DNA of 5,619 nt. It comes from CAYWTX01 sp964461295 (lineage in GTDB: Bacteria > Planctomycetota > Phycisphaerae > SM23-33). The stretch is taken from contig CAYWTX010000572.1 of the NCBI GenBank assembly GCA_964461295.1, positions 1 through 5,619 on the forward strand. The letters run 5' to 3'. The notes below the pieces were generated by a model. That model searched no databases. It saw only the letters and a list, made by a program, of their open reading frames with translations, and was not told where the DNA came from. Both the position numbers and the translations under genes were made by a program. Below are positions 1 to 5,619 of this stretch, piece by piece (position 1 is the first letter of the stretch; each line of letters opens with the position of its first letter).

Positions 1-1505
1 TACTCCTCCGGCTCGTACTTGTTCACGATGAACCTGGCCGCGGCATAATCGCAGTGCGTGCTCGTCACCCCGCCTGCGCCCGTCTCGCTGACGTACCCGG
101 CGGCCTTGAACGCCCACATCTCGCCCCCGTACCAGCCCGCGTAGGTGTTGGCGGCCACGAAGTCGGCGTTGCCGCATTTCATGTTCGCCGCCGCCACCGG
201 GCGCGTTCCATCCAGCGACTTGACCAGCGGCACGAACGCCTCGGCGGGCTCCGCGCCGGCTTCGTTGCCCACAGACCACACCGCGATGGAGGGATGGTTG
301 TAGTTCTGCTTGACCATCTCGGCGTTGATCTGTCTGGTGTTGTCGCAGAGCAGGTCCTTGTTTGTGTGCCCGTTCTCGGCCCAGCACAGCAGGCCGAGCC
401 GATCGCACAGGTCGTACTCGAAACGGGCGTGGGGGTAGTGCGGCAGGCGCACCCAGTTGAACCCCAGGTCCTTCATCATCGCGAAGTTCTCGCGGAAGTC
501 CTCATCCGACATGGCGGCCGCCTTGGACTCGATCTCCTGGTGGATGTTGGCGCCGACCAGCACGATGGGTTTGCCGTTGAGCGTCACCAGCTTGTCCTTG
601 AAGGCGATGGTGCGGAAGCCGGTGGGCTCGACGACCGAATCGAGCACCCGCTGGCCGCTCAGGACATCCACCTGCACGCGATAGACCTCTGGCGTCGCCG
701 GCGACCACAGCCGCGGGCGCTCGACGCGCCCCTCAAGCGTCACCGAATCCCGCCCGCCGCCCGCCAACCTTGCGGGCTTGGACATCGCCAGGGCCGGCTT
801 GCCCGCCGGGTCGAGCAACGTGGCCCGCACGTCCACCGTCTGTGGGTCGGCCGTCGTGTTCCGCAGGAGCACCTTCACCGCCAACTCGGCCGACGCCTCG
901 CTGACGTTGCGCGGCGTGATGTAGATGCCCGGCGATGCGCAGTCCGTCGGATCGACGTGGACCGGATCGGCGGCCACCAGCCACACCTTGCGGTAGATTC
1001 CTCCCCAAACCTTGTACAGGCGGCTGCCGTCCGGCAGGCAGTCCTTCATCGCCGCGGGCGAGTTGTCCACCCGCACCGCAAGGGCATTCTTCCGGCCGGC
1101 GAGCAGCGCGTCGGTCGCATCGAAGATGAACCGGGTGTACGCGCCACGATGCTGGCCCAGGTGCCGTCCGTTCACGTACACGTCGGCCACCGTGCCAACG
1201 CCTTCGAAGACGAGATAGAGCCGTTTGCCGCCCAGGCCGGCGGCCACGTCCACGCCGCGGCGATACCACCCCGACAGGATCTCCTCTTGTGGCTTGACGC
1301 GCGACCAGAACACGTGCGGCAGGTTCACCGCGAGCCACGACGCCTTGGCCAACTCGGGCGAGTCAACCTGTGCGGCCGCCACGCTGGTGAATTGCCAGGC
1401 GCTGTCCGACAGGAGGAGTTGCGCCCGGGGTGAGGCATCGGCCTGTCCCGCGGAGGCGGCCGAGGCAAGGAACAGTCCGAGCCATGCAACGACTGCGATC
1501 TTCAC
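1..1505 (-). CDS. Secreted glycoside hydrolase family 2 enzyme, beta-galactosidase-like (C-terminus cut by window edge)
   Basis: Retaining exo-glycosidase of family GH2, probably removing beta-linked galactose or a related sugar from the non-reducing end of oligosaccharides, outside the cytoplasm. The visible 501 residues begin with a signal peptide (hydrophobic core 3-17, likely cleavage after ASA at 19). A sugar-binding jelly roll follows (about 30-180, ending in the family-typical WGGIYRKVWL at 167-176), then an Ig-like domain (about 185-300) and the TIM barrel from about 303. The barrel shows GANIHQE (318-324), a VRLPHYPH stretch (352-359) and NHPSIAVWSVGNE (403-415), whose Glu415 should be the acid/base. 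YVSETGAGG (471-479) supplies Glu474 as likely nucleophile; the SE-x-GAGG form fits GH2 beta-galactosidases better than beta-glucuronidases. The GTG start at 1503-1505 is chosen because AAAGGA lies 9 nt upstream and the signal peptide follows directly; there is no in-frame ATG nearby. Family membership is secure, exact sugar specificity is not. The C-terminal domains lie beyond position 1. Confidence 0.94.
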   Translation of the reverse strand, partial: MKIAVVAWLGLFLASAASAGQADASPRAQLLLSDSAWQFTSVAAAQVDSPELAKASWLAVNLPHVFWSRVKPQEEILSGWYRRGVDVAAGLGGKRLYLVFEGVGTVADVYVNGRHLGQHRGAYTRFIFDATDALLAGRKNALAVRVDNSPAAMKDCLPDGSRLYKVWGGIYRKVWLVAADPVHVDPTDCASPGIYITPRNVSEASAELAVKVLLRNTTADPQTVDVRATLLDPAGKPALAMSKPARLAGGGRDSVTLEGRVERPRLWSPATPEVYRVQVDVLSGQRVLDSVVEPTGFRTIAFKDKLVTLNGKPIVLVGANIHQEIESKAAAMSDEDFRENFAMMKDLGFNWVRLPHYPHARFEYDLCDRLGLLCWAENGHTNKDLLCDNTRQINAEMVKQNYNHPSIAVWSVGNEAGAEPAEAFVPLVKSLDGTRPVAAANMKCGNADFVAANTYAGWYGGEMWAFKAAGYVSETGAGGVTSTHCDYAAARFIVNKYEPEE

Positions 1506-1514
1506 GGGCTTATG

Positions 1515-1520
1515 TCCTTT
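1515..1520 (-). promoter_or_regulatory. Ribosome binding site of the GH2 gene
   Basis: On the minus strand this reads AAAGGA, separated by 9 nt from the GTG at 1505-1503. It supports the GTG start, which has no competing ATG in frame close by. A TAA of another frame (1510-1512) sits between this site and the start. Confidence 0.6.
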
Positions 1521-1619
1521 CCGCCCTACGAAACCAGGGGTAACCAGGTACGCCGGCCTGGTGATCTCCATCTGGGACATTGTAGTCGTTCACCCACCGG
1601 TTGCGGATAGCCTGCCCGA

Positions 1620-1634
1620 GCAGGATGATCCTGC
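1620..1634. promoter_or_regulatory. 15-bp palindrome, possible operator
   Basis: GCAGGAT and ATCCTGC form perfect 7-bp arms around a single central G. Symmetry of this length in a divergent control region would fit a dimeric repressor or activator site, about 115 bp upstream of the GH2 start. No regulator gene is in view and I do not recognise the motif, so the role is inferred from symmetry and place only. Confidence 0.25.
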
Positions 1635-1846
1635 CGGCCTGCCCGCGGGCGGTTCGCCCGGCGCAAAACGCATTCGCATACTCGCATGCGGTGTACCCCG
1701 AATCCCACCTGGGCGGGCCGCATGGCGCTTGCAGCGCTGTGGGTCGTCCAGTTAGTGCTTCCTCAACCGAGGGTGTGGTGGGAACGAAAACATCGTCATC
1801 CAGAACATGAACTATAGTGCCGCTTCGCGCGAAACGCGGTTGCGGT

Positions 1847-1967
1847 GGAATGTGGACATTTGCCCGTGGACTCGACGGAACGCGTGAAGGTCACGTCGTG
1901 GGGGAGAAACGGCCTCAACCGGCGACTCATTGCAGTGAAGTCCGGAAACGGGGACAATCCACATTCC
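1847..1967. repeat. 121-bp segment bounded by 10-bp inverted repeats
   Basis: The left arm GGAATGTGGA (1847-1856) is the exact reverse complement of TCCACATTCC (1958-1967). If a 3-nt CAT insertion in the left arm is allowed, similarity continues inward for several more bases (TTG-CCCG against TTGTCCCCG). A small inner hairpin, CGTGA-AGG-TCACG, lies at 1883-1895. The segment carries no gene and ends 60 bp before the start of the heparinase-like gene. It could be a short repeat element with terminal inverted repeats or a pair of binding sites that loop. No target-site duplication is visible. Confidence 0.4.
1930..1958 (+). promoter_or_regulatory. Candidate sigma70-like promoter for the heparinase-like gene
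   Basis: TTGCAG at 1930-1935 and GACAAT at 1953-1958 match the -35 and -10 consensus at four of six positions each, and are separated by exactly 17 nt. Transcription would start near 1965, leaving a leader of about 60 nt before the ATG at 2028. The -10 touches the right arm of the inverted repeat at 1958-1967. Matches of this quality occur by chance, so confidence is low. Confidence 0.25.
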
Positions 1968-2014
1968 GGCCGCCTGAAGGAAGGCAGCCCGTTTCCCGGC
2001 GACATGGCGCACTG

Positions 2015-2020
2015 AAGGAG
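2015..2020 (+). promoter_or_regulatory. Ribosome binding site that decides the start of the heparinase-like gene
   Basis: AAGGAG lies 7 nt before the ATG at 2028 but only 1 nt before the in-frame ATG at 2022. Normal spacing therefore favours 2028, which also places the charged N-region of the signal peptide at the very start. Confidence 0.75.
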
Positions 2021-2027
2021 AATGCAC

Positions 2028-4619
2028 ATGCGCGATGCGACATTGGCGAGAGTGACTGGCGCCTGGATCGGCGCGGCGATGGCTGTGGCAGTGGCGCTGG
2101 GCGGGGCGGGCGCGGCGGCGGCGCAGGCCGAAGAGCGCCGCTGGGACATCAACGTCGTCGGGTTCTTCCCAAAGGGCAAGCTCCCGCTCCTGGTGACGGC
2201 CCGCGAGCGCGACGGCAAGTGGCTCGCCGCCGTCGCCTCCTCCCAAAAGCAGTTCAACGGGTCCAACTACTACGTCGACATGTCGGCCGTGCCGATCGCC
2301 GGCGGCAAGATGAAGGGCGACGTGACGCTGCACATGACGCCGGATCTGTGGATCCCGGCCGACCACAAACCATTCACCGTCGTGCTCGAGGTGGACACGA
2401 CGGTCTCGGCCGAGGGGGAACTGACCGGCACGTACAAAGTGAAGGCGGTGACCTCGACGGACAAGGCCACGCTGGACAAGATCGTTTCCAAGGGCGGCGA
2501 CCTCCGGGGCACGGGCACGCCGACGGCAGCACCCGCGCCGGTCGCGCAGGTGACGCTGAACCTGAACATGCAGACGGCCCTGGTGGGCGGCAAGCCCAAC
2601 CACCAGGAGCGATGCATGATGCTCCAGCTGGGCTTGGACGGCGGGAAGCTCGTGTCCGCCGTTGCCGGCGTGATGAGCCAGAAGCGCCAGATGTACGGGC
2701 AGGCGCCGTTCGCGGCCGACGCCGCGGCCCTCGCGATCGACGACGCGAGCATTCGCGGCAAGCTGTCGGTGCCGTTTCAGACGATCGATCTGACGCCGGC
2801 GCGGTACGACTTCGAGATCGACGGGCGGATGCTCGAAGGGCTGGTGGTCGGCAGCTACCGGCTGACGGTGAACGTGGCCGGCGACAAGCCCGAGAAGATC
2901 ATCATCGACGGGGCGTTCGACGGCACGGCGGTCAAGGGCGTGCAGGTGGTCAAGGCCGACGACCGCCCGTGGTACGTGCCGGTGAAGGGTTTCGTGGCGC
3001 CCAAGGCCGGCGAGCATCCGCGGCTGCTGTTCCGCAAGGGCGACGTGGACGCCCTCCGCAAGAAGGCCGGCACGACGGAGGGCAAGGCCATCCTGTCGCG
3101 GCTGCGAAGGACGCTCAACGGCGCCAACGGCGACACGCTGCCGGGCGAGGCGACGGGTCCGGCGGCCGACGACACGGGCGCCCCCGGCGCGATCGCCAAG
3201 GGGTACACCATCGGGCACGTGGCGGGTTACGGGCTGCTGTACCAGATCACCGGCGAGCAGAAGTACGCCGACCTCGGCCGCCAGGCGTTCGAGAAGTCGC
3301 TGGCGGGCGTGCACGACGTGGACAGCCGCTACTCGTTCCGCAAGCCCAACGGGGCGCTTCGGGCCGGGCCGGCGCTCGGCTGGCACGCCGTCGGCTTCGA
3401 CCTCTGCTACGACGGCTGGGACGCCGCCACGCGCGAGAAGATCGGCCGGGCCATCGCCGAGTACGATGAGGGTCGCGAGGGCGGCGACGCCAAGGCCGTC
3501 CTCGACTTGGACGCGCTGACCCGCGGCACGATGCCGCCGGGCAGCAATCACTTCGGCATGCAGGTGGGCGGGGCGGCGTTGGCCCTGCTGGCTGTCACCG
3601 GCGAGAGCTTCGTCGACCCCAAGCGGATCGACATGCTGCTGAAGGCCAGCGAGACCAGCATGATGCGCAACCTGACCGAAGGCTTCGGCGACGGCGGCTA
3701 CTTCGCCGAGGGCGACGGCACGGGCTCGATGTCCAGCCAGATCGTCTTCGCCTCGGCCCTGGGGGCCTGGAAGAACGCGATGGGGCGCGACTACTTCAAC
3801 GCCGAGCGCCCCAACGCCCGCATGATGTCGCTGAAATGGACGTACCTGACGGTGGTGCAGAACGGCCGGCCCGACTTCTGGCCCATCCGCGGCGGCTATG
3901 GGCACAACGTCTGGGCACGCGCCGGAAAGAGCGGCGCCGGGTACTTCGGCGTCGGCATCGGCGCCGTCGCCGACGAACAGAAACCCGCCCTCAAGTGGTT
4001 CTACGAGCACTTCCTCCTGGAGACCGACACGGCCATCGGCTGCCTCTACGATACCGCTAGCCGCGACTCGCAGTACGTGGCGGCGGCCTACGTGAACTGG
4101 CCGGTGGGGCTGGAGGGGCGCAACCCCGCCGAGGTCCTGCCGCTGTGCTACCGCGACACGATCCACGGGTTCGTCGCCTGGCGGAACCGCTGGAAGGACG
4201 GCAACGACGTCGTGATCTCGGTGCTGCTCAAGGCGGCCCACGGGTACATGGGCGCCGGGGCCGATGGCGCCCTCCAGGTGCGGGGCTTCGGGCGGAAATT
4301 CAAGTGGGGCCAGGTCGCCGGAGACGTCAAGCACTGGTGGTCGTCGCCGCGCGGCGAGGCCAGCGTCCTGACCACCGACGCCGGCGTCAGCACCGCCGTC
4401 GACTTCACCGGCGCCAGCGGCGCCGATGCGATGCTCGTCACGACGGCCAAGGCCGACGGCGAGCAGGTCAAGGTCGGCCCCGCGACGCTGACAATCCTGT
4501 TCCTGACCGGCGGCACGGCGCCGAAGATCGAGGTCCGCGGCGACAAGGCCGTCATCGGCAAACAGGAAGTGTCCGTCAAGGACGGCAACATTGTCTTGGC
4601 CGTCACGACGGCCAAGTAA
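2028..4619 (+). CDS. Secreted heparinase II/III-like polysaccharide lyase family protein with two N-terminal beta-rich modules
   Basis: Complete 863-residue protein, probably acting on an acidic polysaccharide outside the cytoplasm by beta-elimination. Residues 1-34 are a signal peptide (Ala-rich core, likely cleavage after AQA at 34). Residues 38-172 and 175-307 are two similar beta-rich modules that I cannot name. HPRLLFRKGDVDALRKKA (330-347) is the entry motif common to heparinase II/III-like and DUF4962-like proteins. A helical toroid follows: GYTIGHVAGYGLLYQITGE (392-410), LGWHAVGFDLCYDGW (450-464) and GSNHFGMQVGGAALALL (505-521, with Asn507-His508 as candidate active-site residues). DGGYFAEGDG (555-564) and GGYGHNVW (622-629) come next. 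The C-terminal beta region has His713 and HGYMGAGADGALQVRG (738-753), resembling the H-x-D-x-G-x-F strand of heparinase II/III. The aromatic residue often found shortly after the EG motif is absent (EGDGTGSMSS), so catalysis is not assured. The gene is divergent from the GH2 gene; its TAA is followed after 63 nt by a long hairpin. The fold is fairly sure, the substrate unknown. Confidence 0.82.
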   Translation: MRDATLARVTGAWIGAAMAVAVALGGAGAAAAQAEERRWDINVVGFFPKGKLPLLVTARERDGKWLAAVASSQKQFNGSNYYVDMSAVPIAGGKMKGDVTLHMTPDLWIPADHKPFTVVLEVDTTVSAEGELTGTYKVKAVTSTDKATLDKIVSKGGDLRGTGTPTAAPAPVAQVTLNLNMQTALVGGKPNHQERCMMLQLGLDGGKLVSAVAGVMSQKRQMYGQAPFAADAAALAIDDASIRGKLSVPFQTIDLTPARYDFEIDGRMLEGLVVGSYRLTVNVAGDKPEKIIIDGAFDGTAVKGVQVVKADDRPWYVPVKGFVAPKAGEHPRLLFRKGDVDALRKKAGTTEGKAILSRLRRTLNGANGDTLPGEATGPAADDTGAPGAIAKGYTIGHVAGYGLLYQITGEQKYADLGRQAFEKSLAGVHDVDSRYSFRKPNGALRAGPALGWHAVGFDLCYDGWDAATREKIGRAIAEYDEGREGGDAKAVLDLDALTRGTMPPGSNHFGMQVGGAALALLAVTGESFVDPKRIDMLLKASETSMMRNLTEGFGDGGYFAEGDGTGSMSSQIVFASALGAWKNAMGRDYFNAERPNARMMSLKWTYLTVVQNGRPDFWPIRGGYGHNVWARAGKSGAGYFGVGIGAVADEQKPALKWFYEHFLLETDTAIGCLYDTASRDSQYVAAAYVNWPVGLEGRNPAEVLPLCYRDTIHGFVAWRNRWKDGNDVVISVLLKAAHGYMGAGADGALQVRGFGRKFKWGQVAGDVKHWWSSPRGEASVLTTDAGVSTAVDFTGASGADAMLVTTAKADGEQVKVGPATLTILFLTGGTAPKIEVRGDKAVIGKQEVSVKDGNIVLAVTTAK

Positions 4620-4682
4620 CCAGCAGCCGGAAGCCGCGGCTCGGAAGATGCCTGCGCGGTGGGGCATGATTGCTCTGTGGGC

Positions 4683-4759
4683 CGCCGCCGGGCTTGTCCC
4701 GGTGGAGCCGCGATTGAGAAGCCGGCAATCAGCGTTCCACCGGGGCAAGCCCGGTGGTG
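4683..4759. repeat. Long 31-bp hairpin (extragenic palindrome, possibly acting as terminator)
   Basis: CCGGGCTTGTCCCGGTGGA (4688-4706) pairs with TCCACCGGGGCAAGCCCGG (4736-4754) at 18 of 19 positions, the exception being a G-T wobble. In the same register pairing extends outward to 4683/4759 and inward to 4708/4734, giving 26 pairs including four wobbles. After a 3 by 3 internal loop, GATTG (4712-4716) pairs with CAATC (4726-4730) around a 9-nt loop. It begins 63 nt after the stop codon of the heparinase-like gene. No T-run follows, so it is not a classic rho-independent terminator. It may block 3' exonucleases, assist termination, or be a dispersed repeat. The structure is certain; its role is inferred. 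Confidence 0.7.
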
Positions 4760-4897
4760 ACGGGAGGGGCGGCCGGGAAGAGAAACGGCTTCTTCTCAAC
4801 CCAGGACCCACATACCGGGGAATTGCGCCAAGCGGCCGAGCCCGCACAACGCGGCCACGCGAAGGGACCGTGTTCCGCACGGGCCGAGACAAAGGCG

Positions 4898-5011
4898 CCG
4901 TCACGAAATAACTTGTTCACGTTTCCCAGGTGGCACAGGTCTCCGACCTGTGCTGCACAGCTTGGAAAGCTGTGCCACCAAGGCTGGCTTGCTCAGGTTA
5001 TTTCGTGACGG
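4898..5011. repeat. 114-bp nested palindromic element with 15-bp terminal inverted repeats (MITE- or REP-like)
   Basis: The ends CCGTCACGAAATAAC (4898-4912) and GTTATTTCGTGACGG (4997-5011) are perfect inverted repeats, extendable to 18 bp with one wobble (4913/4996). Inside, 4929-4979 folds into a three-way junction. GGTG (4929-4932) pairs with CACC (4976-4979) and encloses two 9-bp hairpins with 3-nt loops: 4933-4953 (GCACAGGTC, loop TCC) and 4955-4975 (GCACAGCTT, loop GGA). The element contains no coding sequence. Short non-coding segments with terminal inverted repeats and internal palindromes are typical of miniature transposable elements or mobilised extragenic palindromes. No target-site duplication is evident in the flanks, so mobility is inferred. 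Confidence 0.72.
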
Positions 5012-5169
5012 ACCCGAAGGAAGTCGTAGCGTGCCCGTGCCCGCCGCGTTTGCCAAGAACACCCGTGCCAGGACGGGAGTTCCGACGGCCCTGTGTGCGT
5101 TAGAGGCATGAGTCCCCGTTCGCCCCCAAGAAGAAAACGACGTCATCGAAAGAATCCCCCGCCACTGCG

Positions 5170-5184
5170 GGCTGTGGGACAGCC
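5170..5184. repeat. Small hairpin
   Basis: GGCTGT and ACAGCC form perfect 6-bp arms around a GGG loop. It lies in GC-rich non-coding sequence with no T-run after it. It could be part of a repeat or a chance pairing. Confidence 0.3.
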
Positions 5185-5452
5185 GCCCCACCCGCGCCCC
5201 GCCCCAGCCCTGCGAAGCCTTGGCGAAGGCGGGGCGATTCGCGGGCGGACGATGGCCGGTTGGCCGTGGGGCGAGTTGCCGTTGGACTGAGAAAGGCGCG
5301 GCGAAGACCGAGGAAAGCAGCCCTATGCCACGCAACCTGAAAGGGCGGAAACAACGGATGCCGCCGGCCTGCGCATCGGCGCGCCACTGTTCGCCCCGCC
5401 CTCGCCGCGACGTCTGGAATCATCCCGACGAATGCGTTGATGTTCTTGCTTT

Positions 5453-5468
5453 CTTCTGGTCCCAGAAG
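5453..5468. repeat. Small hairpin in the AT-richer stretch
   Basis: CTTCTGG (5453-5459) and CCAGAAG (5462-5468) are perfect 7-bp inverted repeats separated by 2 nt, so a real fold would use 6 bp with a 4-nt loop. The place, just before the open frame that reaches the right edge, would fit an operator, but there is no further support. Confidence 0.3.
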
Positions 5469-5619
5469 TGGTTAGATTACACAGGCACAGAAATGATGGG
5501 ACAGCACCACTCTTGTCCAAGATGATCCTGGAACCACGTGAGCGGCGGGCAGTTTCGGGGTCTCCTGAACGGGGCAGTGGGGGCTGGAGCCTGTCGAACC
5601 TGGCCGCCATGCTGCGGAT

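Larger units (their letters stand above)
1506..2027. other. Divergent intergenic region between the GH2 and heparinase-like genes
   Basis: This 522-bp spacer separates two genes transcribed away from each other, so it must hold the promoters of both unless the GH2 gene is read from further away. I see the two ribosome binding sites, a plausible promoter for the rightward gene (1930-1958), a 15-bp palindrome (1620-1634), a small hairpin (arms CGGGCG/CGCCCG at 1646-1660), three CGCAT motifs (1669, 1675 and 1683) and a widely spaced inverted repeat (1847-1967). No reading frame here has a credible start plus ribosome binding site. A minus-strand frame is open from 1890 to 1513 but contains no ATG. 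No tRNA or riboswitch was recognised. Confidence 0.7.
4620..5619. other. Gene-poor, repeat-rich region downstream of the heparinase-like gene
   Basis: About 1 kb without a convincing complete gene. Open frames here lack ribosome binding sites, are rich in Arg, Pro and Ser, and match no family I recognise. The region holds a 77-nt hairpin (4683-4759), a 114-bp nested palindromic element (4898-5011), small hairpins at 5170-5184, 5217-5230 and 5453-5468, and an open frame that reaches the right edge (5441-5619). Positions 5012-5430 are very GC-rich with only the small hairpins noted. Positions 5440-5520 are clearly richer in A and T, which could mark a promoter region for a gene beyond the window. 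No tRNA, rRNA or transposase was found. Confidence 0.65.

Noticed and set aside
54..1433. A 459-codon open frame on the plus strand
   Set aside because: It lies opposite the GH2 gene, whose minus-strand translation contains the catalytic motifs. The plus-strand product is an Arg/His-rich shadow with no family features.
1513..1890. A 126-codon open minus-strand frame ending just before the GH2 start, with protein-like stretches such as GRIILLGQAIRNRWVNDYN
   Set aside because: It has no ATG and no start with a ribosome binding site, and it crosses the inverted repeat. Its stop falls between the GH2 ribosome binding site and start. It could be a decayed gene remnant, but long open frames are common by chance at this GC content.
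2022..2027. Starting the heparinase-like protein at the upstream ATG (2022)
   Set aside because: The AAGGAG would be only 1 nt away, too close for normal initiation; the ATG at 2028 has the usual 7-nt spacing.
1817..3469. A 550-codon plus-strand frame overlapping the heparinase-like gene
   Set aside because: It is a second frame of the same strand with Arg/Gly-rich translation and no ribosome binding site; the frame starting at 2028 carries the signal peptide and domain motifs.
4683..4759. Classic rho-independent terminator
   Set aside because: The stem is far longer than usual and no T-run follows on either strand, so it is listed as a hairpin repeat with only a possible terminator role.
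1812..4904. A 1030-codon open frame on the minus strand covering the whole heparinase-like gene
   Set aside because: It is antisense to a protein with a signal peptide, ribosome binding site and recognisable family motifs. Its translation is Arg-, Val-, Gly- and His-rich low-complexity sequence, the usual shadow of a high-GC gene, and it runs through the non-coding hairpins downstream.
4898..5011. CRISPR array, tRNA or integron-type attachment site
   Set aside because: There are no regularly spaced direct repeats. The three-way junction lacks tRNA anticodon and T-loop signatures, and no integrase gene or characteristic attachment core was seen.
5325..5525. A possible 66-residue protein starting MPRNLKGRKQRMPP with a GGAAAG upstream
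   Set aside because: The composition is disordered and Arg/Pro/Cys-rich, no family is recognisable, and it competes with other frames of equal quality in a repeat-rich spacer.

Overview
The window looks like chromosomal DNA of a GC-rich, saprophytic bacterium. The most likely source is a Planctomycetota lineage (Phycisphaerae or Planctomycetia type). This rests on very high GC in third codon positions, two large secreted polysaccharide-degrading enzymes of types common in that phylum, and long gene-poor spacers filled with GC-rich palindromic repeats. The phylum is an inference from style; no marker gene is present.

Layout: (1) Positions 1-1505, minus strand: the N-terminal 501 residues of a secreted glycoside hydrolase family 2 enzyme, beta-galactosidase-like. 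Both catalytic glutamates are visible and the C-terminus runs off the left edge. (2) Positions 1506-2027: a 522-bp divergent intergenic region with both ribosome binding sites, a weak sigma70-like promoter candidate, a 15-bp palindrome and a widely spaced 10-bp inverted repeat. (3) Positions 2028-4619, plus strand: a complete 863-residue secreted protein. It has two related N-terminal beta-rich modules followed by a heparinase II/III-like (alpha/alpha) toroid plus beta-sandwich lyase region. (4) Positions 4620-5619: about 1 kb without a convincing gene. It holds a long 31-bp hairpin just after the lyase-like gene, then a 114-bp nested palindromic element with 15-bp terminal inverted repeats, then smaller hairpins. 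A weak open frame runs off the right edge.

The two genes are transcribed away from each other from a shared control region and both products carry signal peptides. The simplest reading is a small module for extracellular or periplasmic breakdown of an acidic or galactose-containing polysaccharide: the lyase-like protein would cleave the uronic-acid-containing backbone and the GH2 enzyme would trim sugars from non-reducing ends. The substrate cannot be read from the sequence.

The most unusual material is non-coding. The nested palindrome at 4898-5011 contains two inverted copies of one hairpin. They differ only by two compensatory base-pair changes, as expected if the folded structure is maintained. 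No defence system, CRISPR array, transposase, tRNA or rRNA was seen.
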